Shown here: piece by piece, positions 1 through 10,499 of the stretch
How positions within the stretch are numbered: the stretch's first letter is position 1
Layout: every line of letters starts with the position of its first letter
Assembly (NCBI GenBank): GCA_029204225.1
Contig: CM055111.1
Coordinates: 28,848,340 to 28,912,339, forward strand
Direction of reading: 5' to 3'
Length of the DNA stretch: 64,000 nt
Source: Diphasiastrum complanatum
Taxonomy: Eukaryota > Streptophyta > Lycopodiopsida > Lycopodiales > Lycopodiaceae
Program-made: the position numbers and the translations under genes
The notes under the pieces: model-generated
What the model saw: the letters and a program-made list of their open reading frames with translations, nothing else
Database searches by the model: none
What the model was told of the DNA's origin: nothing

Positions 1-689
1 ACTATTCATCAAAAACGAATTTATAATTCTGAATCAGAATCAGTATACATCTCTTGTTGTCTAATCTCAATGTTGTGTCTCTGATTAAATGAGTTTGAGA
101 GTCTCTTCAGTGTGAGAATGTGTGTTACAATGAGTAGTGCACATGTATTTATATTGCTACAGGACAGGCCTTTTGGCCTTTTATTTACAGATCTTTTGGC
201 CTTTTAATTTTGTAATAGTAGATCTAACCGTTTACGATGGTTGATATTCAAATAAACGCTCTGTTTCTAGGCTCGAATAATTTTTGTTCGCGAATTATTC
301 GTGACAGTCCATCTCTTCATCACAGCTTCGTGTTTCGTAAATTGTTCGCGACTCTTGTCTCTTCGCGACATCTTCGTGTTTCACGAATTGTTCGCGACAA
401 TTGATAGATTTGAGCTTGAAGAAGAATCCATAATATTTCGCAAATTGTTTGCGACAATTTCGCGACATCTGAGGTTTGAACAAGAAACAAAATATTTCGC
501 GACAAGAACTTATTCGCGAATCTTTCGAGCTTCAACAAGAAACTACGAGCTTCTACAAAAAACTATTTTGCGAATCTTTTGAGGTTGATCACGAATAAAA
601 ATGTTTCAAGTTCGCGTTCGTTTCTCATCATTTGTCAAGTAAATTACGCACTTTGTTAGTAGAGAGATCTTTCTGATCAGGTGTTCTAC
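1..689 (-). mobile_element. Probable minus-strand LTR, cut by the window edge
   Basis: On the minus strand the block starts TGTAGAACACC (forward ...tgttctaca at 681-689). It then holds a palindrome-rich stretch, a TATA-like TATAAATAC near 150 and an A/T-rich tail to the window edge, which is the U3-R-U5 order of an LTR. No partner LTR, primer-binding site or coding region is visible, because the element body would lie to the left of the window. The call rests on architecture only. Non-LTR intergenic DNA is the alternative. Confidence 0.33.
281..625. repeat. TTCGCGA-type palindromic repeat block
   Basis: The hexamer TCGCGA and its variants (TTCGCGAA, TTCGCAAA, TTCGTAAA, TTCACGAA) recur about a dozen times in roughly 340 bases, spaced by A/T-rich sequence. 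The variants look like CpG-decayed forms of one palindrome. The block sits in the putative U3 of the LTR at 1-689. Its function is unknown. Confidence 0.6.
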
Positions 690-901
690 AGAAACATAGC
701 TGAAGTTGCTGACCTGTGGCCCTGGTCTTCTTGCTCGAATCCATCCACAACAAGCAAAGTTTTTCTATTGTATCCAATCGCCCCAGTTCCTGTTTTTGTA
801 ACTACAACAATTGCTAGAAGTACAGATCCATGCACAGTCGGGTTCTTGGCAATTACATTTTCACAATGAGTGCGGAATTATGATATCGATATTTCTGGCA
901 G

Positions 902-976
902 GATGCAAGGGTTACCAGTGCTGAGGCTGTGTCCTTTTTCAAGAGAGCCAATCTTTCACAATTCATTCTTGCAAAG
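902..976 (+). pseudogene. Orphan exon resembling part of an EH domain
   Basis: A 75-base open stretch lies between a good splice acceptor (ctggcag, AG at 900-901) and a good donor (GTAAGA at 977). It translates to 25 residues containing VTSAEAVSFFKRANLS and ending ILAK. This matches the middle of Eps15-homology domains in plant AtEH/Pan1-type endocytic adaptors (pattern GR[IV]x..EAVxFFxxSxLxxxxLAxIW). The rest of the domain, starting with the I/V-W pair, should be in the next exon. No such exon was found in the 530 bases before the Copia insertion or after it. It may be a real exon with a distant partner, a relic, or a captured fragment. EH assignment is by eye. Confidence 0.4.
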
Positions 977-1508
977 GTAAGATATAATCCCATTTTCTAA
1001 TTACAACAAAGAGATTTGCTCATCGAACTGGTGGTTTGTTTGTTAGAATGGGTATGTTTGTCTCTTGTACATACTCATTTGTGTGGCGAATTGGAGTTGA
1101 ACTGCTGAGGTCTAAAAAGAGGAAAGGGAAGCCCTTACCAATTCACCACTTGACTGATTGGAGGAAATTCTTTAGAATGTATTAGGAGATTTTCTCTTTA
1201 TTTACAACGTATTAAATTTGTTCACATTATTTTTTTGATGTTCTTAATCCTTATTAAGCAGGCGGCAAGGAAGCTGAATCAATGGTATTTCCAGATTTCA
1301 ATAAGATTTTCCGTCTTTAAGAGTTTTGGTTACATGATTTTCAGCTGCATAAAAGGGCTTTGGAAACAGTCTTTTTGCGATCCCTGACAGTGGTGGGACA
1401 AAAGACCTGATAAGGTGAGATGCAAACTACACAGACTTAGAACTCTTCACTTTGTGAAATTTTTTTTGTGTGAAATGATGTTGGACCTTACTGCCGGATG
1501 GGTGGGTA
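977..1508. other. Low-copy DNA without a recognised gene
   Basis: A/T-rich sequence with poly-T tracts. It includes a possible acceptor near 1261 followed by about 60 bases that do not continue the EH domain. No repeat boundary or credible coding stretch is seen. It ends at the 5-bp target duplication TAATC at 1509-1513. Confidence 0.4.
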
Positions 1509-1513
1509 TAATC

Positions 1514-2163
1514 TGTGAAAGATTCAACTAGTTTCATCACATTTTGCAATATTTCCATATTTGGCATATTGAGGTCAAAACTTGTCTTAGACTTAAAGGT
1601 TGACTTTTCAAAGTTCATTAGTCTAAATTTCATTTAAATAAACACTTTTTGAAAGTGTGGGAAAGATAGAATGCGAGTTTGAGTAGATTCAATTTGAATA
1701 AGTTGGGTACATTGAATCTAGACCCAAAATTAGTAGGGTTAGCATTTTGGTGGGAAAGCCGAGTTTCCAAATAGGGTTTGGACCTGCTATAAAAGGATGT
1801 AACTCGTGGAGAGAGTTATCTTCTCTCTTCTCTATCTCATTTCATGCTTATACATGGTTCTCTTGGGTTCTACTATCCATTGGTGCACTATCTTGGTGAT
1901 TGCTTGCAATTCTATGTGTAGAATGATCTATATTTGTTATTTTTGGATCCACACGTGTGAAATACAGTAGCTTTCTGGTTTTGTACGGACAGCAACAGTA
2001 CATAATCATTTCATTCAAGTTTGATCAAGTTCTATTAGTGTTTGCATCTCAAATTGTGTGTAGATGCTGATTTTTCTACATTGGTGAGATTGGTAGTGAA
2101 TTTCTCTTTCTAACCAAAGATCATTCAAGTAGATTGGATCTTAAGGATCTGAAATCTTTCACA
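1514..2163 (+). repeat. Copia A 5' LTR
   Basis: 650 bp, starts TGTGAAAGATTC and ends GAAATCTTTCACA, so the ends form an extended inverted repeat (TGTGAAAGATT / AATCTTTCACA). A TATA box (TATAAAAGG) lies near 1789, 26 bases before a CT-rich start region. The pyrimidine-rich tract ctcttctctatctc follows. Confidence 0.95.
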
Positions 2164-2175
2164 TGGTATCAGAGC
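2164..2175 (+). other. Primer-binding site for initiator tRNA-Met
   Basis: TGGTATCAGAGC directly follows the 5' LTR. It is complementary to the 3' end of plant initiator tRNA-Met, the usual primer of plant Copia elements. Confidence 0.93.
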
Positions 2176-2763
2176 TTGTGTTTCAGGTTATGAAGGAGGA
2201 AATCAGATCTATCAATGATTTGGTGAAGATATCAAGTCTAGAGCATGCTAGAGAGGATTCTATACCAAAATCGGATTTTTTTGCTTTTGTAGATTGGATC
2301 TTTTGTAGATCAAAACACTAAATAGGTCAATATACTTGTTCAATTCCGATTATTGAGTTCACATACTGGATTTGGCCGATTTTTGGATCATTGGTTCAGC
2401 CTAAGTGGTGGCTTATAGATTGCATATCAAATTTCAGCATTTGCATGTAGATTTGGAATAGTCAATTTTTTGTGATTTTGTCAAAACCCTAATTTTGATT
2501 GGATATCTAGATAGTGAGGTTGCTGGACTTTATTTGAGTGTGTTTCAATCTTAGTAAGTGGCAAAAGTCATTAGATTAAGGATAGATAATAGGTTGATCA
2601 AGATTCCATGATTCTATGTGTTGATTTGCTTGGATAAGTGCTAGAAGAGAATTTGTGAGATAGTTTCAAATTTTGGTAATTTCTTTTGAATGCATTTGTT
2701 GTTGTTCAAATGAGTGCTTTGTGCATTGAAGCAGGTTGAAAGAGAAGATCAGGTCATTGCTAC

Positions 2764-5700
2764 ATGGCAACCTCAATTGAAGTCATGTTGGAAGCCAATG
2801 ATAGGCTTACCTCAAGTAACTATTCATTGTGGAAAGTGAGGATGGAGTCACTTCTTGAGATGAATGATGTTTTGGATATTGTTGCAGGCTTGGAGGAGAG
2901 ACCAGCAACACAACAAGATCAATTGAGGTATGACAAGAGGGCCAAAAAGGCTCTACACATGATAAAGATGAATGTTACCAATGAACTTCTCAAGGAAGTT
3001 GGTAAGTGCACATCATCTTTGGAAGCTTGGAATTCATTGAAGAAGCTTCATGAATCCAAGTCTACTTCTAGAGTGTTGACTCTAAGAAGGCAAATCTTTT
3101 CTTGTTTGCAAAAGAATGAAGAAAGTCCAAGTACTTTTGTTTTGAGAATGAAAGCATTAAATGATGAGTTAGCTGCATAGATGAAAGCATTAAGGAAGGA
3201 GAGCTTAGTCAAGTGATGCTTAATGGCTTGTTGGATGCTCATGCTAACATTGTTCAAAGTATTGCTATTCAAAAGACTTTTCCAAGTTTGATGGATCTTC
3301 AAGAGATCTTGATCAATGAGGACTATAGGCTTCAAGCAAGAGGTGGATCTACATCGACACTTCAAGAGGATGCTATGTTCACAAAGGGCAAATTCAAGGG
3401 CAAAACCAAAAGCAAGTGGTCTAAAGGGCAAGATCAAATGGATGCTTCTTCAAGTGGCAAAAAGAAGGATAGATCAAAGCTCAAGTGCTTCTATTGTGGC
3501 ATCAAAGGACACTTTGCAAGTGACTGCTACAAGAAGAAGAGAGATCAAGGAGACAAGCAAGGTAATCTTACTCTTGATGAGGATGGTTTGGATGTTCAAT
3601 ATGCAAATGATGATGCTTTTGTGATGTCTTCATGTATGCTTTCTAATGATGGAGATCTAGATCCTTGGTGGATTGATAGTGGAGCAAGTTCACACATGAC
3701 TTTTCACAAAGAGTACTTCACTTCTTTGTTGGCATATGGAGATGACAAGAAGGTGATCTACACGGCCAATGATGGTGAGTGTGCAATCAAAGGGATTGTG
3801 ACAATTCCTATTTCTCTCTCTACAAATAGGAATGTTCATTTGGAGGAAGTCTTGTCTATTTCATCTATTACCAAGAATTTGCTTAGTGTGAGTCAAATGC
3901 TAAGTAAGGGCCTTAAGGTGGAGTTTGATGGAGATGCTTGTTTGATCAAAAGGAAGGATGTCTTGATTGGAAAAGGTAAAAGGCAAGGGAAGTTGTTCAA
4001 ACTTGATGCTTGTGTTATTGCTAACCAAGTTGGATGTGTTGCAAGGGAGCAAATTTCTATTCAAGAGGTTTGGCACAAAAGGATGGGACACCTCAACTTC
4101 AAGTAATTGGAGGTAATGGCAAGGATGAAGGTTGTGATTGGTCTTCCAAGTTCCTTAAGTAATGACAAGCATGTTTGTGAGTCTTTTGCTTTGTCTAAGT
4201 CACATAGACTACCTTATACTAGAGCTATTTCTAGATCTACAAAGCCTTTTCAACTTGTACATTCGGATATTCATGGATTTACTACAATTAGCAATAGTGG
4301 AGCTAAGATGTATGTAACATTCATTGGATTTTAGTAGATTTTGTTGGATCTATCTACTAAAAAGCAAGGATGAAGTGTATGATGTCTTTGTCAAGTTCAA
4401 GAATGCAGGGGAGAACCAATTTTCCACAAAGATCAAGTGCTTGAGAGGTGACAATGGTGGTGAGTAGATATCTAACAAGTTCAAGGCCTTTTGTGATGAG
4501 CATGGGATCAAGAGGGAGTATACAACATAAAGGACCCCACAATAAAATGGAGTGGCTGAAAGAAAGAATAGGACTTTATGTGAAAGTGCTAAAGCTATGA
4601 GGTTAAGTGCTAATCTTGACAAACCATTTTGGGATCAAGCTTTGTTGTGTGCCAATTTCTTGTGCAATAGGTGGCCGAGTGCTATTTTGGATGGAAGGAC
4701 ACCTTTTCAGATGCTATTCAAGAGGAGGCCTAGTGTCAACTTTCTAAGAACCTTTGGATGCACATGCTATGTCAACATTACTCTTGATGATAGGACCAAG
4801 GAGGATCCATCTTCAAGAAGAGGTATTTTTGTTGGATATAGTGAGGTGAGTAAAGCCTACAAGGTTTCCATTCCTTCTACTAACAAAGTGATTGTTGGTA
4901 GAGATGTCATCTTTGATGAGGGGAACATTCCAAAGGTGTCCAAGCATGATTGATGGTAAAATAGATGGATCTAACATTCTTGACGCTGATGAGAAAGATC
5001 CTACTTTGGTGGTGGTGATGATGGACCTTCATCAAGTCAAAAGCCAAGGAGAACATCAAGAGAAAGACAAGTACCTTCAAGGCTCACATATGATCAAAAG
5101 GATAAGCAAGTAGTTTTTGGAAATTATGTTGCTTTCCTAACCTCTTTGGATGAGCCTACAAGTGTAGATCAAGCAAGGAAAGAAGAGGAGTGGATCCAAG
5201 CAATGGATCTCGAGTATCAAGCTCTTATGAAGAATGGAACATGGAGATTGGTGGAGTTGCCTAAGGACAAGAAAGCTATTGGATGCAAATGGATCTTCAA
5301 GGTAAAAACAAACCAAGATGGATCTATCAACAAGTACAAGGCAAGGTTAGTGGCAAAAGGATATGCTCAACAACAAGGAATTGACTATGATGAGACCTTT
5401 GCACCCGTGGCAAAGATGGTAAGCATTCGAGTCATCATTTCACTTGCTACACTTTATGGATGGGATCTATGGAAAATGGACATTACAAATGCATTCTTGA
5501 ATGGTAATCTTGAGGAAAAGTATACATGGAGCAACCCGAGAGCTACATTTCATCAACAAAGCCAAATCATGTGTGTCTTCTACAAAAGAGTTTGTATGGC
5601 CTTAAGCAAGCACCAAGGAGTTGGTATGCTAATCTTAACACTTTTTTACTCTCTCAAGGCTTTGTTATGAGTGAGTATGATCATTCACTTTATTATAGGT

Positions 5701-6710
5701 TTGCTGGAAATTATGTTACCATCTTGCTAATCTATGTGGATGATATCATCTTGAGTGGTGGAGACAATCAAGATGTGGAGGATATCAAGAATGCCCTTAA
5801 GAAGGAGTTTGAGGTGCATGATCTTGGTAATTTGCATTACATTTTAGGAATAGAAGTCATTAGATCTTCTCAATCTACTTTCATTTGTCAAGAGAAGTAT
5901 GCTAATTCTATTCTAGAAAGATTTCATATGTTAGATGCAAAAGCTATTGATACACCTATGGAGTCTCATATAAAGCTAACTATAAGAGGTAATGAAAGAT
6001 CCTTCGAGGACATTACTCTCTATAGAAAACTAGTTGGTTCACTCATCTATCTAACCATTACTAGACCTGATCTAAGCTATTGTGTTGGAAGATTGAGTCA
6101 ATTCATGCAAGATCCTAGTGAGGAGCATTGGAAGCTAGGAAAGCGAGTTTTGAGGTACATCATTGGAACTCGAGAGTTTGGCATATTGTATGAGGGATCA
6201 TCACCTAATCTTTTTGGATTTTCAGATTCGGACTATGCTAGAGATGTAATGGATAGGAAATCCATTAGTGCTTATTGTATTTTCATAGGTGATGTAGCTA
6301 TATCATGGATGTCAAAGAAACAAGCCACTATCTCATTGTCATCTAGTGAGGCCGAGTACAAAGCTCTTACACATTGCACCAAGGATATGGTATGGATCAA
6401 AAGGATGATCAAGGATCTTCACTTGCTGGATTTTTCAGAGAGCCCAATCATCTTTTGTGACAATCAATCAGCCCAAAGAATGGCATCCAATCCTATCTTT
6501 CATGCTAGGAGCAAGCATATTGAGATACAATATCATTTTGTGAGGGAGCGAGTCATTGCAAAGGAGGTGGAGCTTCAACATGTGTCTTCAAGGGAATGTG
6601 TAGCTGATATCTTCACCAAAGCATTGAGAAAAGACTTGTTCATGAAGAATAGGACTTCACTTGGAGTATTATCAAAGTCTATGCTAAAAGTAGTTGAAGA
6701 GGGAGTGTGA
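2764..6710 (+). pseudogene. Copia A gag-pol polyprotein, disrupted
   Basis: Domains in order: gag with a UBN2-type start (SSNYSLWKVRMESLL) from 2764; CCHC zinc knuckle CFYCGIKGHFASDC near 3490; protease WWIDSGASSHMT near 3670; GAG-pre-integrase WHKRMGHLNF near 4075; integrase core (LVHSDIHG near 4255, GVAERKNRTL near 4550); RT with CKWIFKVK, ARLVAKGY and YVDDIIL near 5735; RNase H with SSSEAEYKAL near 6345 and DIFTKAL near 6610. Breaks: a one-base shift at about 3175, an in-frame stop at 4104, a shift and stop at 4320-4334, a stop near 4467, a shift near 4950-5140 and a one-base loss near 5520. All catalytic motifs are still readable, which fits recent death. Confidence 0.93.
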
Positions 6711-7355
6711 AAGATTCAACTAGTTTCATCACATTTTGCAATATTTCCATATTTGGCATATTGAGGCCAAAACTTGTTCTAGACTTAGAGGTTGACTTTT
6801 CAAAGTTCATTAGTCTAAATTTCATTTAAATAAACACTTTTTGAAAGTGTGGGAAAGATAGAATGCGAGTTTGAGTAGATTCAATTTGAATAAGTTGGGT
6901 ACATTGAATCTAGACCCAAAATTAGTAGGGTTAGCATTTTGGTGGGAAAGCCGAGTGGCCAAATAGGGTTTGGACCTGCTATAAAAGGATGTAACTCGTG
7001 GAGAGAGTTATCTTCTCTCTTCTCTATCTCATTTCATGCTTATACATGGTTCTCTTGGGTTCTACTATCCATTGGTGCACTATCTTGGTAATTGCTTGCA
7101 ATTCTATGTGTAGAATGATCTATATTTGTTATTTTTGGATCCACACGTGTGAAATACAGTAGCTTTCTGGTTTTGTATGGACAACAATAGTACATAATCA
7201 TTTCATTCAAGTTTGATCAAATTCTATTAGTGTTTGCATCTCAAATTGTGTGTAGATGCTAATTTTTCTACATTGGTGAGATTGGTAGTGTATTTCTCTT
7301 TCTAACCAAAGATCATTCAAGTAGATTGGATCTTAAGGATCTGAAATCTTTCACA
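6706..7355 (+). repeat. Copia A 3' LTR
   Basis: 650 bp, near-identical to the LTR at 1514-2163. It is preceded by the polypurine tract GAAGAGGGAG, which overlaps the last codons of the polyprotein. The same TATA box occurs near 6981. Confidence 0.95.
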
Positions 7356-7499
7356 TAATCCAGGTAAGGTAATTTGACTTTCTTTTGGTTTCTAGAACAA
7401 ATATATATAGATTTCAATCCTAATACACACAGTAGAAAGAGTGAAGGACTTTCAATTTGGGAAGATGCTGTCAATCATATTTCTCAGGAGCTTAGGTTG

Positions 7500-7862
7500 A
7501 TGCCCGTATGGTTTCATAAGGACGTTCAAAAGGGCCCCTATTTCAAACAGAAGGGCACTAGCAAGGTGTTATGGATAACGATAGGCTTAGACTCTATGGG
7601 CTACAAGCAAAGCTTGTTATTTAGGACTCAAAAAAATGCACTCTGAATCTTCGGACCTGTATGACACCTGCATCAATAAGTTGCCCGCCTGGTTTCAGAG
7701 GGACGTTAGAAAGGCCCCTATTTCAAACAAAGAAAGATACCGGAAAGGCATTATGGATGAACGATAGACTTAGGCTCTCTAGGCTACAACCAAAGCTTGC
7801 TACTTTGAACTTAGAAGAATGCACTCTCAATCTTCGAATCTGTATGAAACGTGCAGCAACAA
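7500..7862 (+). repeat. Diverged 180-bp tandem duplication
   Basis: Unit 1 (7500-7680) and unit 2 (7681-7862) align along their length, e.g. tgcccg..tggtttca...gacgtt and aggcccctatttcaaac, then gcactct.aatcttcg. They differ at roughly one base in five. Neither unit keeps one open frame across both copies. Origin unknown. Confidence 0.7.
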
Positions 7863-9360
7863 GCTTTTTGACAGTAGTTATGGAGGTTTGCACTCTGATT
7901 TTCAGCTCTTTCCCAGGCTATTTGCATAAGGCAATCTTTACAATCTCTCTCTGTTTCTTTCTTTCTAAAGAGATAATGACCAGCAAATAGATACGACACT
8001 CTAAGTTTTAGAAAGAAGTAGGCACCAGCGAGCTAGTTTCTTAACTTGCTTCTTACACTTCGGAATCCTGGTTGGGTTTTGGCAAATACTATAGATCGTA
8101 AATTTGCAGCAATGAAATCGTCCCAGGGCAAGGAATGTACGTAGGCTCCGCCTACAACGAAATTGATCCAGATTTTGGTATCTTCACGTATCCAATGTAA
8201 CACGGGTACTGGAAGCGGCTGGGAACCCATCTCGAGTCTCTGGAAAAAGTAATCCCAACCCATGCAGTTTCGGTAAGGAAATATTGAGAATTTTAGGGAT
8301 TTGAAGGAGTTGAAACGGAACGGGGGGCCAAGCAAATCCCACAGTGCTGGAGAAAACAAGTTATTGTTACCTAAAAACAACGATTGACTAACATCAATAA
8401 ACAGCTCACTATTACTTGTATGGAAACATGGATTTGTTCATAGTTGTTTTTCAAAATGCAAAGTGCGAAATCTCTGAAAACGTGATTAGAAGCACAAAGC
8501 TGTTGCACCTGTCAGAAAAAGTAAGACCTGCCAAAAAACGGTCACTTCCAATAGATCATCAATGAGTGAATCAACCAAAATCTCAGGTATTCGTAGCCAC
8601 TTGACCTCAGGTTGACGATTTCAAGTCACGAGATTGGAGTACACCAATATAGCTACAACAATCCGGGTTTAGTATATGCGATTTGAAGCAAGGAGCCTGA
8701 AACAGAGCAATGGAAATGATTTTGACAAACTGTAGTCATTCACAATGTAGAATCTCTAGCACGCACTTTGGCGGAATCCAGCCATTTCGCAAGCAACAAG
8801 AATCAGAAACTAAAATCCGTCTCAGAGCGGAGAGCACCCACCGCATGCAACGACAACAAACGTTTTCAGAATAGGAAGAAACGTGACACACAGAAACCAG
8901 CAAATCCCCGCCCAGTTCTGCAGCTCCCAATAATGATTACGGCTGAAGCTCCTAGTAATGATGACAGCCTCAAGAAGCCACGTAAATATTGAATCCAAAA
9001 ACAATAATAATAACAAAAAAAATCACAAAAAACGAGAAACCAGTACACAGATAAAAAAAAGAAAACCAATTTCCCCCAAAATATAAAGCCACGTGTCCAA
9101 CTCACAAACTTTGAAAATAACAAATAAGAAACATTTAGCTATGTTCTATGAATTAAAAATCAAACACAAGCACGTCAAACTTGAAAATGAGTAGTAAATG
9201 AATGCTAAGTTCTCCTTGCAAAGCAAGGCAGGGCCAAAAATAAAAATAAAAACAAAGATTGCATTTTAGAAAAACTATAAAATTAGCATGAAAAATATAA
9301 CGCTTAAGCCCACCTCTGTCACACTAACTTATTGCTACTTTGAAAAATTAAAAAAACCAA
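7863..9360. other. No gene recognised
   Basis: Low-copy, A/T-leaning sequence with A-rich runs near 8995-9060 and 9235-9260. A 115-codon open frame on the minus strand (8033-8380) has no family features I recognise. No transposon boundary is seen. This may be upstream DNA of the promoter-like block at 9361-9575. Confidence 0.4.
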
Positions 9361-9575
9361 CTAAACCCTAAAAGGTTCTGGGGGGGGGGGGGGGGATAGG
9401 GTTTAGGTCACTATACCCGAGACAGAGACTCTTCCCTGTGCCCTAATTCTCTCGCAATGGTATTTTCTTTTGTCGACGCTTTCTCTTCCCTGATCTGAGC
9501 AGTAGAGAGTGAGGAGGAGGAGGAGCGGAAGGAAGAGCTTCGGAGCTTTCGGGTCGTTCGATTACCGCTGTTCAG
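9361..9575 (+). promoter_or_regulatory. Promoter/5'UTR-like block with telo-boxes and G16 run
   Basis: Contains telo-box motifs AAACCCTAAA (near 9363) and TAGGGTTTAGG (near 9398) either side of a 16-G run (9380-9395). A C/T-rich stretch (ctcttccctgtgccctaattctc) and a GAGGAGGAGGAGCGGAAGGAAG tract follow. The block ends in a possible splice donor CTGTTCAG/GTGCAC (9575/9576). This is the typical look of a plant core promoter plus first non-coding exon; telo-boxes are common in promoters of ribosomal and RNA-processing genes. The following 860 bases are T-rich and intron-like. It could be the first exon of the KH gene starting at 39611, but no transcript evidence is available. Confidence 0.38.
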
Positions 9576-10437
9576 GTGCACTCGTAGCTCCAGTTCGCTA
9601 TTATTTTTATGCAATTTCTATCTTCAATCGGTGGCGTTGTCAGGATTCTCCTTATCGTTTTTTTGTCTTCGACAAGAGAGATGGACTGTAATGCATTGTA
9701 TGCTTGCGTTTCTGTTCACTTAATGTGTACTTCTAGTTTGTTAGGTTATGTTGGTCTGGTTTGCTCGTATCCTGGTTTTTAAGAATTACAGAGCGATATG
9801 TATCTAAGATGTGGTAAGAATAGTCCTTTTTCTGCTTCTCTGAGCAGATGTGTCTCGTTTATCTTTACGTTGCTGCTAACTAACAAGGCTCTACGGCCCT
9901 TATTTGTTTTTTTTGCCGTTTTACTGTGGCCCTTTTACACTTTACACAAATCATCTGTCCCCGTGATTTGTCTGTTTTGATATTACGCTCTCCTTTGTCG
10001 AACATATTTCTGTTTCCAGTTGCTGTTATGTCACGGATGCGACTTTATGCTTTGCGGTGGTTTTATGAACCTCACAAGGAAGCTTATAAAATAAATGATC
10101 TCATTTATAGTACTCATGTTTATTTTTCACATGATATTGGTATTGAGAAGACTATGGAATACAAATTGGTATCAGCAATGCGCAAGCTTAGTATATAACT
10201 GTTCTCAAGCTACGATTCCCTGCTACCGTGGACTAGGATAGGGCTTGACTCCACAAATACATAGCAAGCTTAGGAAGTACGGATATTATATACTTATTAG
10301 AGCTGAATTGCAGGCATATTGCATTACCCTTCACCCTTTTGTGATGGTTGTGAATAAGCTCTCTCTACTCTTGTGGCCTCGGGTTTCATATGTTGTCTGT
10401 TGCGGTCAATTTTTGAAGTCATCGGGTTCAAAATAGT
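9576..10437 (+). other. T-rich intron-like DNA
   Basis: High-T sequence (tttttgtcttcg, ccttttacactttac, tttgttttttttgccg) with no credible coding region, ending abruptly where Gypsy A1 begins at 10438. Fits the 5' part of a plant leader intron. Confidence 0.35.
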
Positions 10438-10499
10438 AACAAGTTCATCTTGTTCAGACTGTAAGTTTTCCCAGTGACTCGGCAGCTTCCGAGATCAAA

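Larger units (their letters stand above)
1509..7360 (+). mobile_element. Complete Ty1/Copia LTR retrotransposon (Copia A)
   Basis: All structural parts are present in order: target duplication TAATC (1509-1513), 5' LTR (1514-2163), initiator tRNA-Met primer-binding site (2164-2175), gag-protease-integrase-RT-RNase H region, polypurine tract (6696-6705), 3' LTR (6706-7355) and the matching TAATC (7356-7360). The two 650-bp LTRs differ at about 13 positions by eye, so they are about 98 percent identical and the insertion is fairly young. The coding region is already broken by frameshifts and stops, so this copy cannot move by itself. The domain order (integrase before RT) defines Copia. Confidence 0.95.

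Noticed and set aside
2164-2175. tRNA-like motif TGGTATCAGAGC (also at 19488 and 25032)
   Set aside because: These are primer-binding sites complementary to initiator tRNA-Met next to LTRs, not tRNA genes. No tRNA gene with A and B boxes and cloverleaf was seen.
8033-8380. 115-codon minus-strand frame
   Set aside because: Protein-like in places, but no family, splice or promoter support; left unannotated apart from mention.
10020-10198. Short open frame MSRMRLYALRWFY... in the region before Gypsy A1
   Set aside because: Under 60 codons, in T-rich intron-like DNA, with no similarity or splice context.
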